Of a stretch of 55,992 nt of DNA, positions 16,829 through 26,700 are shown in pieces. The notes under the pieces are model-generated. The model was not told the DNA's origin. It saw nothing but the letters and a program-made list of their open reading frames with translations, and ran no database searches. Position 1 is the first letter of the stretch. Each line of letters begins with the position of its first letter. The position numbers and the translations under genes are program-made. The DNA is from Aneurinibacillus sp. REN35 (GTDB lineage: Bacteria > Bacillota > Bacilli > Aneurinibacillales > Aneurinibacillaceae): positions 1-55,992 of the forward strand of contig NZ_JBFTXJ020000020.1 of NCBI RefSeq assembly GCF_041379945.2, given 5' to 3'.

Positions 16829-17704
16829 GTGAACGAAGCTTGCCTTATGATCAAGGCTCCGGCAAAAATCAACTTAACGTTAGACGTATTGGCCAAAAGA
16901 CCGGATGGATATCATGAGATTGAGATGGTTATGACAACCATTGATTTGGCCGATCGGTTAACCATCCATTCGTTAGAAGAAGACAAGATTACGCTTGACT
17001 GTACGGTAAGCTATCTTCCGCTTGATGAAAGAAACCATGTATATCAGGCGGCTCGCCTTATCAAGGAACGCTTCGGTATTCAGCGCGGCGTACATATTCA
17101 TATTGATAAGCAGATACCGATTGCGGCAGGACTTGCTGGGGGAAGCAGTGATGCAGCGGCCACAATTAAAGGATTGAATACGCTGTGGCAGCTAGGAATG
17201 ACTGTAGAGGAGATGGCGGCGCTTGGATCGCAAGTCGGTTCTGATGTTTCATTCTGTGTGTATGGAGGAACAGCACTGGCACGCGGACGGGGAGAGAGAA
17301 TCGAGAGACTTCCTACGCCTCCTCCTTGCTGGGTCATCTTAGCAAAGCCGCCTATCGGGGTGTCGACAGGTGATGTGTATGGCGCATTGCGTGTGGATGA
17401 ACTAGAGGACGGACGGAAATCAGCCCAGATGATCGAAGCGATTCGCCGTGGTGATTTTTCTGGGGTCTGCAATGCCTTGGGCAATCATCTTGAATCGGTG
17501 ACGCTTGCAGCGCATCCCCAAGTTCGTCAGATTAAGGAGCGCATGCTTCGCTTTGGGGCGGACGGTGTGCTTATGTCCGGCAGCGGGCCTACCGTATTTG
17601 CCCTAACGGATCGGGAATCACGAATGAATCGGGTGTATAATGGACTGCGCGGTTTCTGCAAGGAAGTATATGCCGTTCGTATTCTTGGGGAAAATAATCG
17701 GTAA
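16829..17704 (+). CDS. ispE: 4-diphosphocytidyl-2-C-methyl-D-erythritol kinase
   Basis: GHMP kinase that phosphorylates CDP-methylerythritol in the non-mevalonate isoprenoid pathway. [12 protein letters not shown] and the ATP-binding loop [13 protein letters not shown] are diagnostic; the C-terminal [11 protein letters not shown] is the third GHMP motif. I choose GTG 16829 with AGAAGGA upstream (291 aa); ATG 16808 has no ribosome-binding site, and ATG 16847 begins at the conserved [10 protein letters not shown] but also lacks one. No terminator separates it from purR. Confidence 0.95.
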   Translation: MNEACLMIKAPAKINLTLDVLAKRPDGYHEIEMVMTTIDLADRLTIHSLEEDKITLDCTVSYLPLDERNHVYQAARLIKERFGIQRGVHIHIDKQIPIAAGLAGGSSDAAATIKGLNTLWQLGMTVEEMAALGSQVGSDVSFCVYGGTALARGRGERIERLPTPPPCWVILAKPPIGVSTGDVYGALRVDELEDGRKSAQMIEAIRRGDFSGVCNALGNHLESVTLAAHPQVRQIKERMLRFGADGVLMSGSGPTVFALTDRESRMNRVYNGLRGFCKEVYAVRILGENNR

Positions 17705-17713
17705 TACTTGCGT

Positions 17714-17758
17714 AAATCCGTACATAAGTGGTATATTCACTTCATAATATTCGGTTTT
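17714..17758. promoter_or_regulatory. Candidate PurBox pair upstream of purR
   Basis: Two inverted sequences resemble the PurR box AWWWCCGAACWWT: 17714-17726 on the plus strand (two mismatches) and 17746-17758 on the minus strand (AAAACCGAATATT, one mismatch), 19 bp apart. Position before purR suggests autoregulation. Confidence 0.45.
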
Positions 17759-17776
17759 TAATACGGAGGAACGCAC

Positions 17777-18598
17777 ATGAAAAAGTTACGGAGAAGTGCG
17801 CGACTTGTAGATATGACACAGCATCTGCTTGCGCGCCCGCATAAGCTCATTCCGCTTACATTTTTTGCGGAACAATATGGAGCAGCTAAATCATCCATCA
17901 GTGAGGATTTATCTATCATTAAAGAGTTGTTTGAATCAGAAGGTGTTGGTCTGCTGAGAACGGTAGCAGGTGCGGCAGGAGGCGTAAAATATATTCCTTT
18001 AATGCACGCAGAAGAAGCGCGGGCGAACGTAGAACGCCTATGTCATACGTTAGGGAGCTCGGATCGTCTGCTGCCGGGTGGCTATCTTTATATGGCCGAT
18101 TTGCTTGGTGACCCAGAATCGCTCTCAGAGATCGGAAAAGTATTCGCTACTGTATTTGCCGAATCGGAAGCAGACTATGTTATGACGGTAGAGACCAAAG
18201 GCATTCCGTTAGCGTATGCTACCGCATACTATTTGAATGTTCCCGTTATCATCGTTCGCCGTTATAGCAAAGTAACGGACGGCTCGGTCGTAAGCATTAA
18301 CTATGTATCTGGTTCAAGCAAGCGAATCCAGACGATGTCACTGGCTCGTCGCAGCCTGCCGGAGAATTCTAAAGTGCTTATTATTGATGATTTTATGAAG
18401 GCGGGCGGCACAGCGCGCGGCATGATGGACCTGCTTGAAGAATTCAAGGCAGAAGTCGTCGGCGTGGGTGTGTTTATGGAGACGGCCAACGTAGAAGAGC
18501 GTCTCGTTGAAGAATACGTATCCCTGCTTCGCGTAACGGAAGTGGATGTACGGGATAAAGAAGTACGTATTGAACTGGGTAATTATTTTAAAAAATAA
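17777..18598 (+). CDS. purR: Purine operon repressor PurR
   Basis: Represses purine genes and is relieved by PRPP. N-terminal winged helix-turn-helix (about 1-75; [16 protein letters not shown] is the recognition region) and a C-terminal phosphoribosyltransferase fold with the PRPP loop [16 protein letters not shown] near 198-213. 273 aa, typical. ATG 17777 after ACGGAGGAA. It precedes ridA by 20 bp, so the two are an operon, as in B. subtilis. Confidence 0.97.
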   Translation: MKKLRRSARLVDMTQHLLARPHKLIPLTFFAEQYGAAKSSISEDLSIIKELFESEGVGLLRTVAGAAGGVKYIPLMHAEEARANVERLCHTLGSSDRLLPGGYLYMADLLGDPESLSEIGKVFATVFAESEADYVMTVETKGIPLAYATAYYLNVPVIIVRRYSKVTDGSVVSINYVSGSSKRIQTMSLARRSLPENSKVLIIDDFMKAGGTARGMMDLLEEFKAEVVGVGVFMETANVEERLVEEYVSLLRVTEVDVRDKEVRIELGNYFKK

Positions 18599-18618
18599 TA
18601 AAAATCGGGGAGGTATCT

Positions 18619-18993
18619 ATGTTGGAACAGATCGCTACTACACAAGCACCGGCCGCTATTGGACCATACTCGCAAGCAATTAAAGTGGGCAATCTCCTCT
18701 ATACTTCCGGACAGATTCCGCTTACAGCGGAAGGCGAGCTTGTAACAGGAGATATTGTGGCGCAGACGCACCAGGTATTTGCTAACCTGAAGGCAGTGCT
18801 GGCGGCTGCGGGCTGCGGGCTGAACAATGTAGTGAAGGTAACAGTTTTCGTAAAAGATATAAACGACTTCGGTACAATCAACGACATCTATGCGGAGTAT
18901 TTTGGTGATCATCGTCCGGCACGTTCTCTTGTAGAAGTGGCGCGCCTTCCAAAAGACGTATCTTTAGAAATTGAATTGGTTGCTGCTCTGTAA
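18619..18993 (+). CDS. ridA: RidA/YjgF enamine/imine deaminase (YabJ)
   Basis: Hydrolyses reactive 2-aminoacrylate and related enamines; in B. subtilis it is also needed for normal PurR regulation. [22 protein letters not shown] and the arginine in [13 protein letters not shown] are the family landmarks. 124 aa. Start ATG 18619 after GGGGAGGT. No GC-rich terminator follows, so read-through toward spoVG is possible. Confidence 0.96.
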   Translation: MLEQIATTQAPAAIGPYSQAIKVGNLLYTSGQIPLTAEGELVTGDIVAQTHQVFANLKAVLAAAGCGLNNVVKVTVFVKDINDFGTINDIYAEYFGDHRPARSLVEVARLPKDVSLEIELVAAL

Positions 18994-19063
18994 AGTTATT
19001 AATATGTCAATAGGGTAAAGTACCAAAATTAAGAAAAAGCTAAAAATTTTTTCAAATAGAAGA

Positions 19064-19089
19064 AGGATTTTTTTCCACCTTTGTTGAAT
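19064..19089 (+). promoter_or_regulatory. Sigma-H promoter of spoVG
   Basis: AGGATTT (19064-19070), a 12-nt spacer and GTTGAAT (19083-19089) match sigma-H (RnAGGAwWW, RnnGAAT). spoVG is the classic sigma-H gene, repressed by AbrB through an AT-rich upstream segment; the A/T-rich block at 19025-19060 fits. Confidence 0.82.
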
Positions 19090-19135
19090 TACAGTTATCA
19101 AGCTTCAGATAATTGGAAAAAGGTGGTGACCAGAC

Positions 19136-19429
19136 ATGGAAGTAACAGACGTAAGACTCCGCCGTGTAAACACTGATGGTCGTATGAAAGCGATTTGCTC
19201 GATTACGATTGACAATGAATTCGTGGTGCACGACATCCGTGTCATCGACGGAAACAATGGCATGTTTGTAGCAATGCCGAGCAAGCGTACTCCGGAAGGG
19301 GAATTCCGCGATATTGCGCATCCGATCTCTTCGTCTACCCGCGAAAAGATTCAGGCCGCCGTATTGGCTGAATATGAACGAGTAGGAGAAACAGAAATTA
19401 CAGAAGAATTGGTAGAAGAGGGAGCTTAA
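19136..19429 (+). CDS. spoVG: SpoVG, regulator of septation and sporulation
   Basis: A small conserved DNA/RNA-binding protein influencing spore cortex formation and septum placement. [12 protein letters not shown], then [15 protein letters not shown] and [23 protein letters not shown] are near-invariant. 97 aa with a glutamate-rich tail. ATG 19136 follows AAAGGTGG (19119-19126). It has its own sigma-H promoter and terminator. Confidence 0.97.
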   Translation: MEVTDVRLRRVNTDGRMKAICSITIDNEFVVHDIRVIDGNNGMFVAMPSKRTPEGEFRDIAHPISSSTREKIQAAVLAEYERVGETEITEELVEEGA

Positions 19430-19449
19430 TTTCAGTTGCAGTAAGTCAA

Positions 19450-19482
19450 AGGGGCCTAGTAAGCATAGGCCTCTTTTCTTTT
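19450..19482 (+). terminator. Terminator of spoVG
   Basis: 9-bp stem (19450-19458 with 19466-19474, one G-U pair) followed by a T-rich tract. Confidence 0.85.
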
Positions 19483-19528
19483 TGCAAAAAAAGGATGGGT
19501 CATTTTTTCATCTCTTTTCTTACTTATC

Positions 19529-19557
19529 TTGAAATAGAAAGGTAATTAAGATATAGT
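19529..19557 (+). promoter_or_regulatory. Promoter of glmU
   Basis: TTGAAA (19529-19534), 17-bp spacer, TATAGT (19552-19557). Confidence 0.75.
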
Positions 19558-19589
19558 CATTGTGGAACTTATCGAAATGGGAGGTTACC

Positions 19590-20954
19590 ATGTCAGATAA
19601 ATTTGCGGTTGTATTGGCTGCTGGCCAAGGAACACGAATGAAATCGAAGCTATATAAAGTACTGCATCCCGTTTGCGGTAAACCGATGGTTCAGCATGTT
19701 GTAGATAGCCTGAACGAATTGCGTGCAGATCGGATCGTTGTCGTTGTCGGCCATGGAGCAGACAAGGTAAGAGAACAACTCGGCAGCGAAATTGAATATG
19801 CGATGCAGGAAGAACAGCTAGGAACAGCCCATGCTGTTATGCAAGTGGCTCCGCTGTTAAAAGAGAAAAAAGGAACGACGCTTGTTCTATCCGGTGATGA
19901 GCCTCTCATTAGTGCCGAAACGTTAGAAGCACTGGTGGCCCATCATGAGAAAAATCAAGCTGCAGGCACGATTCTTACCCGGATTATGGAGAATCCAACC
20001 GGATACGGCCGCATCATTCGCGGTGTGGACGGTGGAGTTGAGCGCATCGTAGAGCAGAAGGATGCGAATGAAGAAGAGCAGCAGGTACAAGAAATCAATA
20101 CCGGTACATATTGTTTCGATAATGAAAAGCTCTTTGCTGCGCTTGAAAAGGTCGGAAATAACAATGCGCAGGGCGAATATTATCTTACCGACATCATTGA
20201 AATTCTCAAAGGTGAAGGGGAGAGAATCGAAGCATCCATTACCGAAGAGGTTACAATTGGTGTCAATGACCGGGTAGCGCTTGCCAAGGCAGAAGTGATG
20301 ATGAGAGAACGCATTCTTACACAGCATATGAAAGAAGGCGTAACCATTATCGATCCATCGAACACGTACATTGAAACCAATGTGACAATCGGGCGTGATT
20401 CTGTTATTTATCCGGGTTCGTTGATCGGTGCAGGCACGGTCATTGGAGAAGACTGTATCATTGGTCCGAATACACAGATCACAAACTGCCAAATTGGAGA
20501 CCGTGTAGAGATCAAGCAATCGGTAGTAACGGATAGTCGGATTGATAGTGACGCTACGGTCGGGCCATTTGCTTACATTCGTCCGAATTCTCATGTGGGC
20601 GAAGGGGCAAAAGTAGGTGATTTCGTAGAACTTAAGAATACGTCGCTTGGTAAAGGCAGCAAGGTATCCCACCTTACATATCTTGGTGATGCCGAAGTAG
20701 GCGCTGACGTAAACGTTGGCTGCGGTACAGTAACGGTAAATTACGATGGTGTGAATAAGCACAAGACAATCATTAAGGATCATTCTTTCGTAGGTTGTAA
20801 CGCGAATCTTGTAGCACCTGTAACCGTTGGAGAAGGCGCGTACGTAGCGGCGGGCTCTACAATAACGGATAATGTGCCGGATGGCGCGCTGGCCATTGCG
20901 CGTGAGCGTCAGACGAATAAGGAAGATTACGCGAAAAAAATTATAAAGAAGTAA
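19590..20954 (+). CDS. glmU: Bifunctional GlcNAc-1-P uridyltransferase / GlcN-1-P acetyltransferase
   Basis: Makes UDP-GlcNAc for peptidoglycan and teichoic acids. N-terminal pyrophosphorylase domain with LAAGQGTRM at 9-17, and a C-terminal left-handed beta-helix of hexapeptide repeats (about 252-440) that holds the acetyl-CoA site. 454 aa, normal. ATG 19590 is 3 bp past GGGAGGT; an earlier in-frame TTG-like start at 19560 is not needed. First gene of the glmU-prs-rplY unit. Confidence 0.98.
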   Translation: MSDKFAVVLAAGQGTRMKSKLYKVLHPVCGKPMVQHVVDSLNELRADRIVVVVGHGADKVREQLGSEIEYAMQEEQLGTAHAVMQVAPLLKEKKGTTLVLSGDEPLISAETLEALVAHHEKNQAAGTILTRIMENPTGYGRIIRGVDGGVERIVEQKDANEEEQQVQEINTGTYCFDNEKLFAALEKVGNNNAQGEYYLTDIIEILKGEGERIEASITEEVTIGVNDRVALAKAEVMMRERILTQHMKEGVTIIDPSNTYIETNVTIGRDSVIYPGSLIGAGTVIGEDCIIGPNTQITNCQIGDRVEIKQSVVTDSRIDSDATVGPFAYIRPNSHVGEGAKVGDFVELKNTSLGKGSKVSHLTYLGDAEVGADVNVGCGTVTVNYDGVNKHKTIIKDHSFVGCNANLVAPVTVGEGAYVAAGSTITDNVPDGALAIARERQTNKEDYAKKIIKK

Positions 20955-20990
20955 ACAAGATATGAAAGGTATGGAGGTTTAACAGCAGTC

Positions 20991-21941
20991 ATGGCGAATT
21001 ATCGCGACCCGAAATTAAAAGTTTTTACTTGTAATGCAAATCCGGCTTTGGCAAAAGAAATCGTAGATCATATCGGACTTCCAATGGGCAATGCACAGGT
21101 TGTTCATTTCAGTGATGGAGAAGTTCAGATCAAATTGAACGAAAGCGTGCGCGGTGCGGATGTATTCATTATTCAATCCACCAGCGCCCCTGTTAACGAG
21201 CACTTAATGGAGTTATTGGTTATGGTGGATGCGCTTAAGCGCGCCTCTGCTAAGAGCATCAATGTGGTTATTCCGTATTATGGATATGCTCGTCAAGACC
21301 GCAAGGCGCGGGCGCGGGATCCGATTACCGCAAAGCTAGTTGCAAATCTGATTGAAACAGCCGGAGCACACCGTGTGATTACTATGGACCTCCATGCTAC
21401 GCAAATTCAAGGGTTTTTTGATATTCCAGTGGATCATCTGCTGGGTGTGCCGATTCTTGGTAAGCATTTTGCTGACAAAAATCTCGAAGATGTCGTTGTT
21501 GTATCGCCAGACCATGGTGGCGTAACGCGCGCAAGAAAATTGGCCGAGCGTCTAGAAGCGCCGATTGCAATTATCGATAAGCGTCGTCCGGAGCCTAATG
21601 TAGCCGAAGTCATGAACATTGTTGGCAATATTGAAGGCCGTACTGCGATTATTATTGATGATATTATCGACACGGCTGGTACTATTACGCTTGCGGCGAA
21701 TGCGCTGATGGAAGCGGGAGCGAAAGCGGTATATGCTTGCTGCACGCATCCGGTTCTGTCTGGACCTGCGATTGAGCGCATCGAGAATTCCAGCATTAAA
21801 GAACTGATTGTTACGAATACGATTCCGCTCGGGCCTGAGAAGCAGAGCGAAAAAATTCAGGCGCTGTCTGTAGCGCCAATCATCGGGGAAGCGATTATTC
21901 GCGTACACGAAGAACTGTCTGTTAGCAAGCTGTTTGACTAA
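20991..21941 (+). CDS. prs: Ribose-phosphate pyrophosphokinase
   Basis: Makes PRPP from ribose-5-phosphate and ATP, the entry to purine, pyrimidine, histidine and NAD synthesis. [20 protein letters not shown] and [14 protein letters not shown] are ATP and ribose sites; [13 protein letters not shown] is the PRPP loop. 316 aa, typical class I enzyme. ATG 20991, after a GGAGG further upstream. The product is the ligand of the nearby PurR and substrate of Hpt and NadC. Confidence 0.98.
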   Translation: MANYRDPKLKVFTCNANPALAKEIVDHIGLPMGNAQVVHFSDGEVQIKLNESVRGADVFIIQSTSAPVNEHLMELLVMVDALKRASAKSINVVIPYYGYARQDRKARARDPITAKLVANLIETAGAHRVITMDLHATQIQGFFDIPVDHLLGVPILGKHFADKNLEDVVVVSPDHGGVTRARKLAERLEAPIAIIDKRRPEPNVAEVMNIVGNIEGRTAIIIDDIIDTAGTITLAANALMEAGAKAVYACCTHPVLSGPAIERIENSSIKELIVTNTIPLGPEKQSEKIQALSVAPIIGEAIIRVHEELSVSKLFD

Positions 21942-22031
21942 TTTCGCTTTGTTTATGATTGACTCTTCGCTGGATTGGGTAAAGTAAGTAATGATATTGC
22001 TACGAACCTTACAGTAGGAGGGGAATATAAT

Positions 22032-22691
22032 ATGGCAATGGAATTACAAGCAGAAAAACGACAGGTAGGACCTCGTTCCGCATTGAATCAGCTGCGAAAT
22101 CAAGGAAAGATTCCCGCTGTTATATACGGCAACGATATGGAAAGCCAATCGCTCGCCATTGAGGAGGGACCCTTTCTTCAGCTGGTAAACCAGCAGGGTT
22201 TGAATCATGTAATTAAGCTAAAAGTGGATGGAAAGCCTGTAAACGTCATGATCAGGGATTTACAGAGTGATCCGCTTAAAAATAAGGTTTTGCATCTGGA
22301 CTTTGGTACGGTAAATATGAACGAAAAGACGGATACAAGTGTATTTATCGTGCTTGAAGGCGAGTCGGAAGGTGTGAAGGACGGAGGCGTGCTTCAGCAA
22401 ACGATGCGTGAGCTGAGCATTAGCTGTCTGCCAGGCGACATTCCGGATAGCATACCTTATAATATTGAGAAATTAACTGTCGGTGATACGGTAACGGTCG
22501 CTGATCTTACCGTGCCGAAAGGTATTGACGTGCTTGATAATCCTGAATCGGTCGTCCTTACAATTGTGCCGCCGCAGGCTGAGCCAACTGAAGAAGAGCC
22601 AAACGCAGAGGAAGCTGAGGCGGAAGCGGTTGCTGAGGATGAGGCGGATACGGAGGATAGCTCCGGAGATGCTGTGCCTGATAAAGAGTAG
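22032..22691 (+). CDS. rplY: General stress / 50S ribosomal protein L25 (Ctc)
   Basis: Binds 5S rRNA in the 50S subunit; the long TL5/Ctc form. The N-terminal L25 domain (about 1-90) is followed by the CTC beta-domain (about 95-185) and a very acidic glutamate-rich tail (about 185-219). Start ATG 22032 after TAGGAGGGGA. B. subtilis ctc is under sigma-B; no sigma-B promoter is evident in the 90 bp upstream, so it may simply follow prs. Confidence 0.95.
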   Translation: MAMELQAEKRQVGPRSALNQLRNQGKIPAVIYGNDMESQSLAIEEGPFLQLVNQQGLNHVIKLKVDGKPVNVMIRDLQSDPLKNKVLHLDFGTVNMNEKTDTSVFIVLEGESEGVKDGGVLQQTMRELSISCLPGDIPDSIPYNIEKLTVGDTVTVADLTVPKGIDVLDNPESVVLTIVPPQAEPTEEEPNAEEAEAEAVAEDEADTEDSSGDAVPDKE

Positions 22692-22717
22692 CACATACTG
22701 CAAGATGATTGTTTTTT

Positions 22718-22746
22718 AAAAGCGTAACCGTTGGGTTGCGCTTTTT
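22718..22746 (+). terminator. Terminator after rplY
   Basis: 12-bp stem (22718-22729 with 22734-22745, one G-U pair), 4-nt loop, T-rich 3' side. Confidence 0.85.
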
Positions 22747-22784
22747 CAGCGTATTTTTCAACATATAGAATAGGGGAGAATAGA

Positions 22785-23345
22785 ATGAAAGTAATTGTAG
22801 GACTGGGCAATCCGGGTAAGCAATATGAGATGACCCGGCATAATGTCGGGTTCTGGGCGGTTGATCGCCTTGCCGAAGAGTGGAATATCCCGCTCTCCCA
22901 AGGCAAATTCAAAGGATTGATCGGAGAAGGAAGAGTCGGCACAGAAAAAGTCATCCTTGTGAAGCCGATGACCTACATGAATTTGTCCGGCGAGTGTGTG
23001 GCGCCGCTGCTGAACTTTTATAAGCTCGATCCAGAAGAGGATGTGCTTGTTATTTATGATGACCTTGATCTGCCTTGCGGTAAAGTGCGTCTGCGTACCA
23101 AAGGCAGTTCTGGAGGGCATAATGGAATGAAGTCACTCATTGCCCATCTCGGCACAGAAGAATTCAAACGAATCAAAATTGGCATCGGGCGCCCTGCGCC
23201 AGGTTATAAAGTAGTGGACCATGTGCTGACTACGTTTCCGCCGGAAGAATTGGCGGATGTGCAGGATGCGGTGAAACACGCTGCTGAAGCAGCTAAAGCA
23301 TGGACAGAAATTTCTTTTTTGCGCGTCATGAATCAATTTAATTAG
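22785..23345 (+). CDS. pth: Peptidyl-tRNA hydrolase
   Basis: Releases peptides from tRNA that dropped off the ribosome. [19 protein letters not shown] holds the catalytic histidine, and [38 protein letters not shown] follow. 186 aa. ATG 22785 after AGGGGAG. It is followed 4 bp later by the fin control region with no terminator between, so read-through into fin is expected. Confidence 0.97.
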   Translation: MKVIVGLGNPGKQYEMTRHNVGFWAVDRLAEEWNIPLSQGKFKGLIGEGRVGTEKVILVKPMTYMNLSGECVAPLLNFYKLDPEEDVLVIYDDLDLPCGKVRLRTKGSSGGHNGMKSLIAHLGTEEFKRIKIGIGRPAPGYKVVDHVLTTFPPEELADVQDAVKHAAEAAKAWTEISFLRVMNQFN

Positions 23346-23348
23346 GAT

Positions 23349-23380
23349 TCGTATGGCACACCTCCCTTCTGGAAAGAATA
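23349..23380 (+). promoter_or_regulatory. Sigma-F promoter of fin
   Basis: GTATG (23351-23355; the sixth consensus position preceded by TC), 15-nt spacer and GGAAAGAATA (23371-23380), which matches the sigma-F -10 GGnnAnAHTR at every position. Predicted start near 23387. B. subtilis fin is sigma-F dependent. Confidence 0.75.
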
Positions 23381-23426
23381 CATATGAGAATAATACATTT
23401 CCGGGAGGTGTACATATGGCCATACG
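23350..23426 (+). promoter_or_regulatory. Hairpin able to hide the fin ribosome-binding site
   Basis: The 17 bases 23350-23366 are complementary to 23403-23411 plus 23419-23426, leaving a 7-nt bulge (23412-23418) that contains the ATG. GGAAA (23371-23375) and TTTCC (23398-23402) add five inner pairs. The paired 3' arm contains the whole GGGAGGTG ribosome-binding site and codons 2-4. The 5' arm lies upstream of the sigma-F start site, so it exists only in RNA arriving from pth. Confidence 0.75.
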
Positions 23427-23637
23427 ATATATTTGCCCGCACTGCCGCACACAGCACGGAGCAATTGACCATCCCGATGCAACGGAACAAAGGTTGGGAC
23501 TTCATTTCTTGACCCGTGAGGAGAGGGAACATATAATTAGCTATGAAGCAAATGGGGATATGGTGGCACATGTCACATGTGAATATTGCAGTGAAGCTAT
23601 AAACCGTCACCCTGAACTTACGCATCCTTTACAATAA
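23416..23637 (+). CDS. fin: Anti-sigma-F factor Fin (YabK)
   Basis: A zinc-binding protein that shuts off sigma-F as the forespore switches to sigma-G. C7xxC10 and C55xxC58, with HFLTREEREHIISYEANGD between them, fit the Fin family. 73 aa. ATG 23416 follows GGGAGGTG; an upstream in-frame start at 23353 would lie within the promoter and has no ribosome-binding site. Together with csfB in this window it makes both halves of the sigma-F to sigma-G timing control. Confidence 0.92.
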   Translation: MAIRYICPHCRTQHGAIDHPDATEQRLGLHFLTREEREHIISYEANGDMVAHVTCEYCSEAINRHPELTHPLQ

Positions 23638-23649
23638 AGTCGCATAGAG

Positions 23650-23680
23650 AGCCTTGGCTTTTTTGCTAAGGCTTATTTTT
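23650..23680 (+). terminator. Terminator of fin
   Basis: 9-bp stem (23650-23658 with 23665-23673, one G-U pair), T6 loop, T-rich tract after. Confidence 0.8.
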
Positions 23681-23720
23681 GCATTTGTTTATGCACCCAC
23701 AAAGAGAGGAGGAGGAGCGA

Positions 23721-26700
23721 TTGCAAGGTCTGGTAGAAAAATTCAAGCGTGGCGATGAATTCGAGGCCGTCGTGGAAAGCTACGCGCGTGGGCTGAGTGA
23801 GCAGTTGGTGTCTGGATTAAGTAATTCCGCTCGGCAGATCTTCTATGCCGCATTGTATCAGACAATGGAGCGTCCTCTCGTTATCGTGACGCACAACATG
23901 TTTCAGGCTCAAAAAGTGTATGATGATATGAGTCAATTAGTACCTGCAGAGGAATTATGGCTGTATCCGGCTAACGAGATGGTGATCTCAGAAGTCTCCA
24001 TTTCGAGTCCTGAGACGCTGAGCCAGCGTATTGAAGTATTGAATGCGCTCTCTATAGGAAAAAGAGGGGTATTGATCATTCCGTTTGCTGGTGTTCGCCG
24101 CTCAGTGGTACCGGTGGAACGGTGGAGAGCCGCTCAGTATACCATTCATGCAGGTGAAGAGATTGAGCTGCAGAATTTTCTTGAGAAAATGATAGCGCTC
24201 GGCTATGAACGGGTCGAAATGGTAGAGACGCGCGGAGAAATTAGCGTTCGTGGAGGAATTATTGATATTTTTCCTGTCTATATGGCGCATCCGATACGGA
24301 TAGAGCTATTTGATACAGAAGTTGATTCCATCCGTACGTTTGATATTTCAAATCAGCGTTCCATCGAGAATTTGCAGGAGATTGTAATTGGTCCGACGAG
24401 GGAAGTATTCGGCGATAAAGAAGTGTTCATACAAGCTGCTGATAAGTTAGAGCAGCATATGAACGGTTCGCTCTCCAAGGTTAAGGCAACGAGCATTAAG
24501 GAGCTGATTGTTGAGAAAGTAGGCTGGGAGATTGAACAGCTTCGTCAAGGTCATGCATTTACCGGAATCTATAAATATATCTCTTTTCTATATTCAACAC
24601 AGCACTCAGTAATAGATTATATGAAAGAAAAGCCGCTTGTTGTAGTTGATGAGCCGTCGCGTATTGTCGAAGCATCCTCGCAGCTTGAGAAGGATGAGGC
24701 GGAGTGGAAGACAGCGCTTGTACAGGAGGGTGAATTCCTGCCGGATGTCGAGCTTTCTCATTCATTAGAGGATATTATTGCGCCGAAGAGATGGCCGATT
24801 TTGTACACATCTCTGTTTTTACGCCAGGTGCCTAAGACGAATCCACAGAACATCGTGAATTTCAATTGCAAGGCGATGCAGAATTTTCATGGGCAGATGA
24901 ATGTCTTAAAGACAGAGATGGAGCGATGGAAGAAATCACATGCTAATGTCGTCTTCTGTGCGGCTGATGAAGAGCGTGCGCGCCGCCTTGAGCGGGTCTT
25001 CCACGATTACGAGATTGAAGCTGATGTTATCCTTTCTCCGGATAAGGCGCTTGCGAGTGCTCGTCCGGTTATTACGATTGGTAACCTACAGGGCGGCTTC
25101 GAGATGCCGATTCAGCATCTGGTTGTGGTGACTGAGAGTGAAGTATTCACGCAAAAACAGCGTAAAGCCACGAAGACACGGAAGAATTTGAGTAATGCCG
25201 AACGCATTAAAAGTTATACGGAACTTCAGGTAGGCGATTACGTAGTACATGTTAACCACGGAATTGGGAAGTATCTTGGAGCTGAAACGCTTGAAATTAA
25301 TGGCATTCATAAGGATTATCTCCATATCAAGTATGCCGGCAATGACAAGCTGTATGTGCCGATTGAGCAGATCGATCAAGTACAGAAATACGTAGGAAGC
25401 GAAGAAAAAGAGCCAAAAGTATATAAGCTTGGCGGTACGGACTGGAAGAAAGTCAAAAATAAGGTGCGCGCCTCTGTTCAGGATATTGCACAGGATCTTA
25501 TTCGGCTGTATGCGGAACGTCAGCAAGCGAAGGGTTATGCCTTCAGTAAAGACGGGGAAGAGATCCGAGAGTTTGAGACGATGTTCCCATATGAGGAAAC
25601 AGAAGATCAACTCCGGGCGATCCAAGAGATTAAAGAAGACATGGAACAGGGACGGCCTATGGATCGTCTGTTATGTGGTGATGTGGGATATGGAAAAACA
25701 GAAGTGGCAATCCGAGCGGCATTCAAAGCGATAATGGACAGCAAGCAGGTGGCCGTGCTCGTACCGACGACGATTCTAGCCCAACAGCATTATGAGACAT
25801 TCCGTGAGAGATTTGCTGACTATCCGGTAAATATTTCTGTAATTAGCCGCTTCCGTACGCGGAAGGAGCAGACACAAACATTAAAAGGGGTAAAAGACGG
25901 CACGGTCGATGTTGTTATCGGTACGCACCGCCTGCTCTCCAAGGATGTGGTATTTAAAGACCTCGGTTTGCTAATCGTCGATGAAGAGCAACGCTTTGGC
26001 GTGACGCACAAAGAAAAGCTTAAACGCCTAAAGACAAATGTAGACGTTCTAACGTTGACAGCAACGCCAATTCCGCGTACACTGCACATGTCGATGCTTG
26101 GCGTGCGAGATTTATCGGTAATTGAGACGCCGCCGGAAAACCGCTTCCCGGTCCAGACATATGTTATGGAGTACAGCGCCGGGTTGGTGCGTGAAGCGAT
26201 TGAGCGTGAGTTGGCACGGGAAGGTCAGGTATACTTCCTCTATAACCAGGTCCAAGGCATTGACCAGATGGCTGATCAGATTCGTATGCTTGTGCCGGAA
26301 GCCCGCGTAGCGGTGGCACATGGTCAGATGAATGAGACGGAGCTAGAGACGGCAATGCTGAGCTTTCTTGAAGGAGAGGCGGATGTCCTGGTTAGTACGA
26401 CCATTATTGAGACGGGCGTAGATATCCCTAATGTCAACACGCTTATTGTAACGAATGCGGATCGGATGGGCTTGTCCCAGCTTTATCAGCTACGTGGACG
26501 TGTCGGCCGTTCCAATCGGATAGCGTATGCGTATTTCACATATCAGCGTGATAAAGTATTAACAGAAGTAGCTGAGAAGCGTCTGCAGGCAATTAAGGAA
26601 TTCACTGAACTCGGTTCTGGATTTAAGATTGCTATGCGCGACCTGTCGATTCGTGGAGCAGGGAACTTGCTGGGAGCGGAGCAGCACGGCTTTATTGCAT

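Noticed and set aside
19923-20783. A 286-codon open frame on the minus strand, opposite glmU
   Set aside because: It lies wholly within glmU, has no ribosome-binding site and reads as a cysteine/isoleucine/asparagine-rich shadow of the hexapeptide-repeat region.
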